From positions 186,001 to 250,000 of the forward strand of contig NZ_JAERQN010000004.1 in assembly GCF_016805305.1 (NCBI RefSeq): DNA of 64,000 bases. Direction: 5' to 3'. The notes beneath the pieces were generated by a model. That model ran no database searches, was not told the DNA's origin, and saw only the letters and a program-made list of their open reading frames with translations. Within the stretch, counting starts at the first letter, position 1. Each line of letters opens with the position of its first letter. Positions 9,406 to 16,745 of the stretch are shown here, one piece after another. Made by a program: the position numbers and the translations under genes. Source of the DNA: Falsiroseomonas ponticola (GTDB taxonomy: Bacteria; Pseudomonadota; Alphaproteobacteria; Acetobacterales; Acetobacteraceae).

Positions 9406-10127
9406 CACCCGCGCCCCGCCAGCGCCGCGCGGCCGCCATCCACGCCGATCACCTGCCCCGTCATCCACCCCGCGGCGTCGGAGAGCAGGAAATCGGCCAG
9501 CGCCGCGCTGTCATCCCCCTCGCCCAGGCGCGGGATCGGGTGCTGCTTCGCGATCGCCTCCGCCATCTGCGGGCTCTTCGTCAGCGGCTCCGCCAGCGCG
9601 GTCCGGGTCAGGCTCGGCGCGATGCAGTTCACCCGCACCTTGGGCGCGAGTTCCGCGGCCAGGGAGACCGCCAGCCCCTCCACCGCCGCCTTCGCCGCGC
9701 CGATCGCGACGTGATTGGCGAATCCCTTCCGCGCCGCGACGGAGGAGAACAGCACCACCGAACCCTGGCCCGCCGCCAGCGCCGGCGCCGCCGCCTGCAC
9801 CGCCAGCGCCGGCGCGGCCGCGTTCAGCCGGAAGGCCTCCAGCAGGTCGGCCTCCGTGATGCGCGACAGCGGCTTCAGCACGATGGAGCCGACGCAGAAG
9901 GCAAGCCCCGCCAGCGGCGTGCCCGCCGCGGCCACCGCCGCCGCCACCTGCGCGCGGTCCGTCACATCCGCCACCGCATGGCCGGCGCCGAGTTCCGCCG
10001 CCAGCGCCGCCAGCCGCGCCGCCCCCCGCGCCACCAGGAAGGGCCGCGCGCCCCGCGCCGCAAGCCGCCGCGCCAGCGCCTCCCCGATCCCGCCCGTCGC
10101 CCCGAAGACCAGAACCTGACCCGTCAT
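9405..10127 (-). CDS. Atypical short-chain dehydrogenase/reductase lacking the catalytic Tyr
   Basis: 240-residue Rossmann-fold SDR. The cofactor motif FGATGGIGEALARRLAARG (residues 8-26) is intact and the Ser of the catalytic set is present (FSSVAARKG, Ser128/129). In the Y-x-x-x-K motif the Lys is at 146, but the position four before it is Ile142 (HVAIGAAKAAVEGLA). Classical reductase chemistry is therefore doubtful unless another residue substitutes. The start at 10127 fits the usual SDR beginning. It is the first gene of an overlapping operon with the DUF6134 gene and the photolyase. Confidence 0.84.
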   Translation of the reverse strand: MTGQVLVFGATGGIGEALARRLAARGARPFLVARGAARLAALAAELGAGHAVADVTDRAQVAAAVAAAGTPLAGLAFCVGSIVLKPLSRITEADLLEAFRLNAAAPALAVQAAAPALAAGQGSVVLFSSVAARKGFANHVAIGAAKAAVEGLAVSLAAELAPKVRVNCIAPSLTRTALAEPLTKSPQMAEAIAKQHPIPRLGEGDDSAALADFLLSDAAGWMTGQVIGVDGGRAALAGRG

Positions 10128-10236
10128 GAACCCATCATCCGTCGCTATCCGCCCCCAGATGGGCCGCGCCCCCGCGGGGGGAAGGGTCGCCCCCGGGACG
10201 GGAGACAGGATCGCCCCGCCATGGCAGGATGCGGCG

Positions 10237-10794
10237 ATGCGCCAATTGCTGCTGCTGCGCCACGCCAAATCCTCCTGGGACGATCCGCGGCTGTCCGACC
10301 ACGCGCGCCCGCTGAATGCGCGCGGCCGGCGGGCGGCGATGGGCATGGGCAATGCGATGCGCGACCTCGGCCTCTCGCCCGACATCGTCCTCGTCTCCTC
10401 CGCCCGCCGCACGCTGCAGACGCTGGAAGCGATCTCCCCGATCGAGGGCACGCCCCTGATCGAGCCGATGGACGACCTCTACCTCACCACCTGGACCTCG
10501 CTGCTGGACGTGCTGCGGGGCGTGCGGGAGACGGCGCGCAGCGTCCTCCTCATCGGCCACAATCCCGGCCTGCATGACCTGGCCATGGCGCTGGCCGGCG
10601 CCGCCGCCATGGCCGGCGATGGCCCGCTGGTCCGCCGCCTGGCCGCCGCCTACCCCACCGGCACGCTCACCGAATTCGCCGTCGCCCTGCCCTGGCGGCA
10701 GCTCGAAGCCGGGGGTGGCCGCCTGCTCCGCGTGCTCTCGCCCGCGGACCTGCCGGGCGCGGAACCCGGCGATGCCTCGGAAGCGACGGCCTGA
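10237..10794 (+). CDS. SixA-type histidine phosphatase
   Basis: 185-residue member of the histidine phosphatase superfamily, closest in layout to SixA. The phospho-acceptor motif is at the N-terminus (LLLLRHAKSSWDD, RHA form), followed by DIVLVSSARRTLQTLEAI and the second His in VLLIGHNPGLHDLAM. SixA of E. coli dephosphorylates a phosphotransfer histidine, but small SixA-like proteins may have other targets. ATG 10237 is chosen because the family begins just before LLRHAK. It is divergent from the SDR gene and ends 5 bases before the CHAD gene, so the two are likely cotranscribed. Confidence 0.88.
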   Translation: MRQLLLLRHAKSSWDDPRLSDHARPLNARGRRAAMGMGNAMRDLGLSPDIVLVSSARRTLQTLEAISPIEGTPLIEPMDDLYLTTWTSLLDVLRGVRETARSVLLIGHNPGLHDLAMALAGAAAMAGDGPLVRRLAAAYPTGTLTEFAVALPWRQLEAGGGRLLRVLSPADLPGAEPGDASEATA

Positions 10795-10799
10795 CCGCC

Positions 10800-12227
10800 A
10801 TGCCCCCCGCGCCGCCGATCACCTGGGAGGCGGCGCTGGACCCCGCCGTCGCGCCCCGCCTCCTCCGCCACCCCGCCATCGCCGCGCGCCGCGCCGGCCC
10901 CACGCGCTCCGCCCCCCTGGTGCTGGAATGGCGCAACACGCCGGATGGCGCGCTGGCGGAAGCCGGGCTGGCGGTGGAGGAACCGCGCGGCGGCCCGCCC
11001 CTGCTGCTGCACGCCATCCCGCCCGCCGCCGCCATCGCCTGCCCCGCCACCCCCGCCTGGCCGGCGGAGGGCGATCCCCCCACGGGCGCCACCGCGGTGC
11101 TGGCCACCTTCCTCGGCCGCCGCGCCACCCTGGCCCTGGCGGAGGGGGTGGAAGCCCGCCTGCTGCGCGGCGCGCTGCGCCGGGGCGATGACGAAAGGCC
11201 GGTCGCCCGCCTGGCCCTGACCGGCCCGGCGGAAGCGGTGGCGGCCACGATGCGGGACCTCGCCGGAACCCTTCCCCTGCTGCCCCCGCTGGCCAGCCTG
11301 GCGGAGGAAGCCCGCGCGCTCGGCGCCGGCACCGGCGTGCGGGCCCCCCGCCTCGGCGCGCCGCTGCTCGATCCCGGCATGGGGGTGGAGGATGCGCTCC
11401 GCCACGTCATCGGCCACCTCGCCTGCGTGCTGGCCTGGCACGCCCCCGTGGCGCAGGCCGGCCGGCACCCCGCCGGCGTGCACCAGATGCGCGTGGCGCT
11501 GCGGCGGCTGCGCTCCGCGCTCCGCGCCTTCCGCCCGGCGGTGGATGGCCCGGCGCTGCGGGAGGCCGACCGCCGGCTCAAGGCGCTCGCGGCCCTGCTC
11601 GGCCCGGCGCGGGACTGGGATGTGTTCCTGGGCGGCCTCGGTGCGGAGCTGGCCGGCGCCCTGCCCGGGGAAGCCCGCGTCACCGCCCTGCTGGAAGCCG
11701 CGCGGGCCCGGCGGGACCAGGCCTATGCGAACCTCGCCGACCATCTCCGCGGCCCCGCCTTCCGCCTGCTGCTCTGGGACCTCTGCGCCCTGGTGGCCTG
11801 CCGCCCCTGGCAGCTGGAGCGCGATGACCCGGTGGAGGAGGTCGCCGCCGGGCTGCTGGCCCGCCGCTGGCGCAAGATCACGGCGGCCGGGGAGGATATC
11901 GCCGCGCTGCCGGACGCCGATTTCCACGCCCTGCGGCTGGAAGCCAAGCGGATGCGCTACCTGGCGGAACTCTTCGCCCCGCTCTGGGGGCGCAAGCGCG
12001 GCCGGCGCTTCCTGGAACGGCTGGCCGCCGTACAGGAACAGATGGGCCTGGCCAATGACGCCGCCGTGGCCCGCGCCCTGGTCGCGCCCCTGGGGACGGA
12101 GGGCGGAAGCTGGGCGACCGGCCTGGCGGAAGGCTGGGTCCTGGCCCGGTCGCGCCGGGCGCGCAGCCGCGCCGCCAAGGCGTGGGAGGAGCTGCTGAAG
12201 GCCGATCCCTTCTGGAATCAAGGCTGA
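10800..12227 (+). CDS. CHAD-domain protein with degenerate CYTH-like N-terminus
   Basis: CHAD domains are helical bundles with conserved His/Arg/Lys that bind polyphosphate and often localise to polyphosphate granules. The CHAD part covers roughly residues 190-475 of 475, with the signature HPAGVHQMRVALRRLRSALRAF and later RLEAKRMRYLAELF. The first 150 or so residues are placed like the CYTH domain of CYTH-CHAD proteins, but I do not see the usual E-x-E-x-K motif, so any triphosphatase activity is doubtful. It follows the SixA-type gene by 5 bases. Confidence 0.84.
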   Translation: MPPAPPITWEAALDPAVAPRLLRHPAIAARRAGPTRSAPLVLEWRNTPDGALAEAGLAVEEPRGGPPLLLHAIPPAAAIACPATPAWPAEGDPPTGATAVLATFLGRRATLALAEGVEARLLRGALRRGDDERPVARLALTGPAEAVAATMRDLAGTLPLLPPLASLAEEARALGAGTGVRAPRLGAPLLDPGMGVEDALRHVIGHLACVLAWHAPVAQAGRHPAGVHQMRVALRRLRSALRAFRPAVDGPALREADRRLKALAALLGPARDWDVFLGGLGAELAGALPGEARVTALLEAARARRDQAYANLADHLRGPAFRLLLWDLCALVACRPWQLERDDPVEEVAAGLLARRWRKITAAGEDIAALPDADFHALRLEAKRMRYLAELFAPLWGRKRGRRFLERLAAVQEQMGLANDAAVARALVAPLGTEGGSWATGLAEGWVLARSRRARSRAAKAWEELLKADPFWNQG

Positions 12228-12260
12228 AGGCTCGATTCCTTGTACAATTATTGAAGATAA

Positions 12261-12893
12261 ATGAATGGGTTGCGCGCGGCTTGTCGCTTGGGTTACGCGT
12301 GGGGCCCATCACCCTTCTCTCACGGCCCCGTGACCCGACATCGCCGCCTGTTCCGTCCCGCCCCCTCCCCCCGCCGCTGGCGCACCCCGGTCATGGCCAT
12401 CACCGGTGCCCTGATCGTCGGCGCCCTGTCCGGCGTCGGCCTGCCGCCGGACCTTATGGGCTCCGCCCCCCGCGAACAGGACTGGTCGGCGCTCGCCGCC
12501 GAGGTCCGGGTGGTGGATGGCGACACGCTGCGCCTCGGCGACCGCATGCTGCGACTCGCTGCCATCGATGCGCCGGAACGCGGCCAGTCCTGCGCCGATG
12601 GCGCCGGCCAGGGCTTCGATTGCGGCGCCGCGGCGGCGGAGGCGCTGTCCCGCCTGGTGAATGGCCGCTCCGTCCTCTGCACCGTCCGGGGGCGGGACCG
12701 CTTCGGCCGCGGCCTCGGCACCTGCACCGCCGGGGGGGTCGATCTCAATGCCGGCCTCGTCACCGCCGGCTGGGCGCTGGCCTATGGCGAGGATGCCCGG
12801 ATGATGGCGCTGGAGGCCTCGGCCCGCGCCGCCGGCCGCGGCCTCTGGGCCGGCAGCTTCACCCGCCCCGAGGAATGGCGCCGCCGCAACTGA
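12261..12893 (+). CDS. Staphylococcal-nuclease-like (thermonuclease family) protein
   Basis: SNase-fold, Ca-dependent phosphodiesterase family. Motifs: VRVVDGDTLRLGDRMLRLAAI, DAPERGQSC, GRDRFGRGLGTC and LNAGLVTAGWALAY. A basic N-terminus followed by a hydrophobic stretch (VMAITGALIVGALSGVGL) suggests export or membrane anchoring. Start is uncertain: ATG 12261 gives 210 residues. GTG 12330 and ATG 12393 are in-frame alternatives that begin nearer the hydrophobic segment. The 33 bases before it contain the overlapping palindromes TTGTACAA and CAATTATTG in an otherwise GC-rich region. Confidence 0.78.
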   Translation: MNGLRAACRLGYAWGPSPFSHGPVTRHRRLFRPAPSPRRWRTPVMAITGALIVGALSGVGLPPDLMGSAPREQDWSALAAEVRVVDGDTLRLGDRMLRLAAIDAPERGQSCADGAGQGFDCGAAAAEALSRLVNGRSVLCTVRGRDRFGRGLGTCTAGGVDLNAGLVTAGWALAYGEDARMMALEASARAAGRGLWAGSFTRPEEWRRRN

Positions 12894-13043
12894 GCCGCCA
12901 CGGCCAGGCACGGAAGCAGGGCCGGCCGCGCGCCAGGCGGGGGCGCGGGCGTAACGGCCGAGCCTGTCGCGTCGAAGCCGGCAACAGCGGGGTAACACGC
13001 CCGGTGGCACGATCGACCCCGCAAGCTTGAACATTCCCCCACG

Positions 13044-13073
13044 TTGCCAAGCGCCGCGGCAGGCTCTTATCTT
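13044..13073 (+). promoter_or_regulatory. Candidate sigma-70 promoter of gltA
   Basis: TTGCCA (13044-13049) and TATCTT (13068-13073) are separated by 18 bases, about 70 bases before the citrate synthase start. It is the best-matching pair in this 248-base gap. No other feature in the gap explains it. Confidence 0.4.
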
Positions 13074-13088
13074 GCGCCGCACCATAAC

Positions 13089-13115
13089 GGTGCCGAGAGC
13101 AAGCGGCCCGGCACC
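13089..13115 (+). promoter_or_regulatory. 7-bp inverted repeat in the gltA leader
   Basis: GGTGCCG (13089-13095) and CGGCACC (13109-13115) are perfect inverted copies with a 13-base spacer. They lie just after the predicted transcription start and 27 bases before the start codon. They could be an operator or a leader hairpin. Confidence 0.33.
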
Positions 13116-13141
13116 CACCCCCGAGTGCGAGGAAGCATCAT

Positions 13142-14446
13142 ATGACCACAACGCCCAACGGGTCCGTCACCTTCACGCTCGAGGGCTCGAACCGCAGCAC
13201 CAGGCTGCCGGTCCTGTCGGGCTCCATCGGCCCCGACGTGGTCGATATCCGCAAGCTCTACGCCGATCTCGGCGTCTTCACCTTCGACCCCGGCTATGGC
13301 GAGACGGCGAGCTGCGAGAGCAAGATCACCTACATCGACGGCGACGAGGGCGTGCTGCTCTACCGCGGCTACCCGATCGAGCAGCTGGCCGAGAGCTCCG
13401 ACTTCATCGAGGTCTGCTACCTGCTGATGAACGGCGACCTGCCGAATGCCGCCCAGCTCGCGGAATTCCGCAAGGGCGTCACCTACCACACCATGGTGCA
13501 TGAGCAGATCCGCCGCTTCTTCGACGGCTTCCGCCGCGACGCGCACCCGATGGCCGTGATGTGCGGCGTGGTCGGCGCGCTGGCCGCCTTCTACCACGAC
13601 AACCTCGACATCAACGACCCGCGGCAGCGGGAGATCGCGGCCTTCCGCCTGATCGCGAAGGTGCCGACCATCGCCGCCATGGCCTACAAATACGCGCTCG
13701 GCCAGCCCTTCGTGTATCCGCGCAACGACCTCAGCTACGCCGCCAACTTCCTGCACATGCTGAACTCGGTCCCGGCGGAGCCCTACACCGTCTCCCCGAT
13801 CCTCGCGAAGGCGATGGACCGCATCCTGGTCCTGCATGCGGACCATGAGCAGAACGCCTCCACCTCCACCGTCCGCCTCGCCGGCTCCACCGGCGCCAAC
13901 CCCTTCGCCTGCATCGCCGCCGGCATCGCCGCGCTCTGGGGCCCCGCCCATGGCGGCGCGAACGAGGCGGTGCTGAAGATGCTGGCCGAGATCGGCAGCG
14001 TGGAGAACATCCCTGCCTTCATCGAGAAGGTGAAGGACAAGAACTCCGGCGTGAAGCTCATGGGCTTCGGCCACCGCGTCTACAAGAACTTCGACCCGCG
14101 CGCGAAGATCATGCAGCAGTCCTGCCACGAGGTGCTGGCCGAGCTCGGCATCAAGGACGAACCGCTGCTCGACATGGCGATGGCGCTGGAGAAGGTGGCG
14201 CTGGAGGACGAGTACTTCGTCAGCCGCAAGCTCTACCCGAACGTGGACTTCTATTCGGGCATCATCCTGAAGGCGATGGGCATCCCGACCAGCATGTTCA
14301 CGGTGATCTTCGCCGTGGCGCGCACCGTCGGCTGGGTGTCCCAGTGGAAGGAGATGGTGGAAGACCCCGCGCAGCGCATCGGCCGCCCGCGCCAGATCTA
14401 CACCGGCCCGACGAAGCGGGACTACGTCCCGGTCGCCAGCCGCTGA
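13142..14446 (+). CDS. gltA: Citrate synthase
   Basis: Type II (hexameric-type) citrate synthase that condenses acetyl-CoA and oxaloacetate at the entry to the TCA cycle. The 434-residue length is normal. Family blocks include [13 protein letters not shown], the active-site region [30 protein letters not shown] in its usual place, and the CoA/catalytic His block [15 protein letters not shown] followed by [10 protein letters not shown]. The start ATG at 13142 has AGGA about 10 bases upstream. The gene is monocistronic: it has its own promoter candidate and a strong terminator. Confidence 0.97.
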   Translation: MTTTPNGSVTFTLEGSNRSTRLPVLSGSIGPDVVDIRKLYADLGVFTFDPGYGETASCESKITYIDGDEGVLLYRGYPIEQLAESSDFIEVCYLLMNGDLPNAAQLAEFRKGVTYHTMVHEQIRRFFDGFRRDAHPMAVMCGVVGALAAFYHDNLDINDPRQREIAAFRLIAKVPTIAAMAYKYALGQPFVYPRNDLSYAANFLHMLNSVPAEPYTVSPILAKAMDRILVLHADHEQNASTSTVRLAGSTGANPFACIAAGIAALWGPAHGGANEAVLKMLAEIGSVENIPAFIEKVKDKNSGVKLMGFGHRVYKNFDPRAKIMQQSCHEVLAELGIKDEPLLDMAMALEKVALEDEYFVSRKLYPNVDFYSGIILKAMGIPTSMFTVIFAVARTVGWVSQWKEMVEDPAQRIGRPRQIYTGPTKRDYVPVASR

Positions 14447-14493
14447 AGCCCCGCCGGGCACCCGCCCGGCGGCCGCCACGCCAAGCCTGCCCC

Positions 14494-14523
14494 AGCCCCG
14501 CCGGCCCCGCCGGCGGGGCTTTT
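14494..14523 (+). terminator. Rho-independent terminator of gltA
   Basis: A perfect 12-bp stem AGCCCCGCCGGC / GCCGGCGGGGCT with a CCC loop is followed directly by TTT. It begins 48 bases after the gltA stop codon. Confidence 0.88.
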
Positions 14524-14869
14524 CGCTGCCCGCATCCCGGGCGGAAGCCCGGATGGGGCGCCCGGCGGCCGGCAAGCGTCGCCGGGCCATCCATCCACCG
14601 AACTGCAATTGCGAAGCACCTCTCCGGCAATTGCGGCGAACCGCCAAGCAATTGAATCCCTGTGGAAAACCCGCCGCCTGCAATTGCGAGGCTCCTGCGC
14701 GCAGGCCGTGAACTGGCCTCCACAGGCACACCACCGGGCCGCATCTGGCCCGCTTCTACAACCCAGACATGCAGTTTCTTAAGGGATTCGGAAAAAACGC
14801 CTTGAAACGCCAACGGGTTCCGGGAATCTATCTATGCAGGGTTGATATCCACAGGGGGAATTTAACCAA
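14524..14869. other. 346-base non-coding region, relatively AT-rich, with repeats
   Basis: No convincing gene is seen on either strand between the gltA terminator and the gene at 14870. The region holds four CAATTG-centred sites (CAATTG at 14606, 14628, 14649 and 14681), a TGTGGAAAA at 14661-14669 and an ATATCCACA at 14845-14853 that each differ from the DnaA box TTATCCACA by one base, and an AT-richer stretch from about 14750 to 14869. It could be a regulatory region, a DnaA-binding locus or part of a replication origin. None of these is proven. Confidence 0.5.
14604..14690. repeat. Four phased GCAATTGCG-type repeats
   Basis: The core CAATTG starts at 14606, 14628, 14649 and 14681. Sites 1, 2 and 4 read GCAATTGCG and site 3 reads GCAATTGAA. 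The spacings of 22, 21 and 32 bases are close to two, two and three helical turns, so all four sites face the same side of the DNA. This looks like a cooperative protein-binding array. Confidence 0.55.
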
Positions 14870-15520
14870 ATGCGTGAGATGCTCAGGATCGGCTCCGGCA
14901 AGGTGCTGGACGAACTGGTGCGGGCCAGGCTCCGGCTCTGGCCCCAGCAGCCACCCGGCGTGACCGTCACGCCGAAGCAGCCCGGCACCTGGCTCCGCGG
15001 CCGGCCCGGGGAGCCGACGCTGGTCGCCCAGCCCTTCCTCAAGCTGCCGGGCACCAACACCTACCGGACCATCCCGGACGGGCTCTGGCTGCATTTCAGC
15101 CCGGACCCGGCGGACCGCTACGCCGACATCCTCTGCATCGAGGCCTGCGGCTCCATCGCCAACCTCCAGGACAAGCGCGCCCGCTTCGCGCCCTCCACCA
15201 CCTCGCTCCTGGTCGTCTGTCCGCTGCGCTGGCTGCTGGACCCGGTGGGGCCGGAGGACCGCACCCCGCGCTGGCGGCTGATCCGCCTGCTGCGGGAGGT
15301 GCCGACCGAGCCGCTGGTGCTGCCGGTGCGGGACCTGAGGGTGCTCTACGGCCTGAAGTCCCGCCACTACCTGGGCTTCGCGCGGTCGCAGATGCCCCAG
15401 CCGCATGAGTATTTCTGCCCGATGGATGCGCTGACGGCGGAGGATGGGCACACGGCGCCGGAGATGCGCTCCCTCATCGGCCGCGCCAGCGCCACCGCCA
15501 ACTTCATGACGCCGCCCTGA
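14870..15520 (+). CDS. Unrecognised protein, 216 residues
   Basis: I do not recognise this family. The product is soluble in appearance, without a signal peptide or membrane helix, rich in Leu, Pro and Arg, with several distinctive blocks: MLRIGSGKVLDELVRARLRLW, DGLWLHFSPDPADRYADILC, IEACGSIANLQDKRARFAPS, LVLPVRDLRVLYGLKSRHYL and PHEYFCPMDALTAEDGH. GGGGGA about 12 bases before ATG 14870 supports the start. It stands alone between the gltA terminator with its repeat-rich gap and a 17-bp terminal hairpin, so it is probably a single-gene unit. The IEACGS...DKRARF block may be the functional core. Confidence 0.72.
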   Translation: MREMLRIGSGKVLDELVRARLRLWPQQPPGVTVTPKQPGTWLRGRPGEPTLVAQPFLKLPGTNTYRTIPDGLWLHFSPDPADRYADILCIEACGSIANLQDKRARFAPSTTSLLVVCPLRWLLDPVGPEDRTPRWRLIRLLREVPTEPLVLPVRDLRVLYGLKSRHYLGFARSQMPQPHEYFCPMDALTAEDGHTAPEMRSLIGRASATANFMTPP

Positions 15521-15526
15521 CGCCTT

Positions 15527-15568
15527 GGCCACCACGCCGGGGGGCAGGGGACCCCCGGCGTGGTGGCC
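15527..15568. terminator. 17-bp perfect hairpin after the unrecognised gene
   Basis: GGCCACCACGCCGGGGG (15527-15543) and its exact inverse (15552-15568) flank an 8-base loop. The hairpin begins 7 bases after the stop at 15520. There is no T-tract on the plus strand, so it may be a non-canonical terminator, an RNA-stabilising 3' hairpin or a protein site. Confidence 0.55.
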
Positions 15569-15637
15569 GCGCGGCACGGCGACACAGGAACTTCACATAC
15601 CCCCCCTGCCCGGATGGCCAGGACGCCGGTAGACCTC

Positions 15638-15727
15638 GCGGCGGAACGCCGCCAGATCGGTACGCGGCGGGACGCCACCGGATCGATACCGCGGCGGAAG
15701 GCCGCCGGATCGGCGCCGCGGCAGGAC
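15638..15727 (+). repeat. Imperfect 27-bp tandem repeat in the leader of an ABC binding-protein gene
   Basis: Three units of 26, 27 and 27 bases (15638-15663, 15664-15690, 15691-15717), each starting GCGGCGG and containing GATCG, are followed by a partial fourth unit (GCGGCAGGAC). Each unit contains a GGCGG...CC(G/A)CC inverted repeat and could fold into a small hairpin. The array ends 18 bases before the start codon at 15746. Confidence 0.6.
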
Positions 15728-15745
15728 GAAGGGGGAAGACACGGC

Positions 15746-16735
15746 ATGGCCATCGGCAGGCGTTCACTCGGTCTCGCGGCCATCGCCGGCACGCTCGCGG
15801 CGCCATCCCTGGCCCAGGGCATCGGCGGCCCGCTCATCCTCTACACCTCACAGCTCGAACCGGATGCCGCGCAGACGGTGGAAGCCTTCCGCCGCCGCCA
15901 TCCCGGCGTCACGGTGGAATGGATCCGCGCCGGCACCGGCCAGATCATGACCCGGCTGCGCGCCGAGATCGCCGCCGGCCAGCCCCGCCCGGATGTCCTG
16001 CTCCTCGCCGATGGGCTGACCTTCGAAAGCCTGCGCGCCGAAGGCCGCCTGCGCGCGAGCCCGGAGGTCGCCACCGCCGGCACGCCGGCGGACCAGGTCG
16101 ATGCCGGCCGCGCCTATTTCGGCACCAAGCTCATCACCACCGGCATCATGCACCACGCCCGCGCCCCCTTCGCGCCCCGGCGGTGGGAGGACCTGCTCCA
16201 GCCCCGCGCGCGCAACCAGGTCGCCATGCCCTCCCCCGCCGTCTCCGGCGCCGCCGCCATCCATGTCACGGCCCTGGTGCAGAACCCGGCGCTGGGCTGG
16301 GACTATGTGGAGAAGCTGGTCCGCAACGGCGTCCAGGCCCGGGGCGGCAACGGCCCCGTCATGCAGGCCGTCGCGGGGGCGGAGCGCGCCTTCGGCATCG
16401 CCATCGACTACCTGCCCATCCGCGAACAGCGCAACGGCGCCCCCGTCCGCTTCGTCTTCCCGGAGGATGGCGTCTCCGCCATCACGGAACCGGCCGCCAT
16501 CCTCTCCACCACCCGCAACGCGCCCGCCGCCATCGCCTTCATCGACTTCCTGCTGGGGCGTGAGGGGCAGGAACTCGCCTCCCGCCAGGGCTTCCTGCCG
16601 ATCGACCCGGAGGTCGCGCCCCCGCCCGGCTTCCCCGACCCCAGGTCGATCCGCATCATGCCCTTCGACGCCGCCCGCGCGGCGCGGGAGCAGGAGGAGA
16701 TCCTGCGCCGCTTCGCCCAGCTCATCGGCGGCTGA
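15746..16735 (+). CDS. Fe(III)-type ABC transporter substrate-binding protein
   Basis: Periplasmic binding protein of the AfuA/FbpA-like class (329 residues). The start at 15746 has GGGGGAAGA upstream and begins a signal peptide (MAIGRRSLGLAAIAGTLAAPSLAQ). The mature part begins ILYTSQLEPDAAQTVEAFRRRHPGVTVEWIRAGTGQIMTRLRAE, the typical opening of ferric and 2-aminoethylphosphonate binding proteins. The ligand is therefore uncertain. A 27-bp tandem repeat lies in the leader. The permease gene follows 10 bases later, but no ATPase gene is nearby. Confidence 0.84.
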   Translation: MAIGRRSLGLAAIAGTLAAPSLAQGIGGPLILYTSQLEPDAAQTVEAFRRRHPGVTVEWIRAGTGQIMTRLRAEIAAGQPRPDVLLLADGLTFESLRAEGRLRASPEVATAGTPADQVDAGRAYFGTKLITTGIMHHARAPFAPRRWEDLLQPRARNQVAMPSPAVSGAAAIHVTALVQNPALGWDYVEKLVRNGVQARGGNGPVMQAVAGAERAFGIAIDYLPIREQRNGAPVRFVFPEDGVSAITEPAAILSTTRNAPAAIAFIDFLLGREGQELASRQGFLPIDPEVAPPPGFPDPRSIRIMPFDAARAAREQEEILRRFAQLIGG

Positions 16736-16745
16736 GCCACCCCCC

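Noticed and set aside
12214-12262. A GGAATC/GATTCC stem and TTGTACAATTATTG patch considered as a terminator and promoter
   Set aside because: The stem is only 6 bp with a 14-base loop and includes the CHAD stop codon, and no matching -35 and -10 pair is present. Mentioned only within the nuclease entry.
14298-14813. A 171-codon minus-strand frame across the gltA end and the following gap
   Set aside because: It is antisense to gltA over its 3' part, has no ribosome-binding site or motif, and the gap is better explained by the terminator and repeats.
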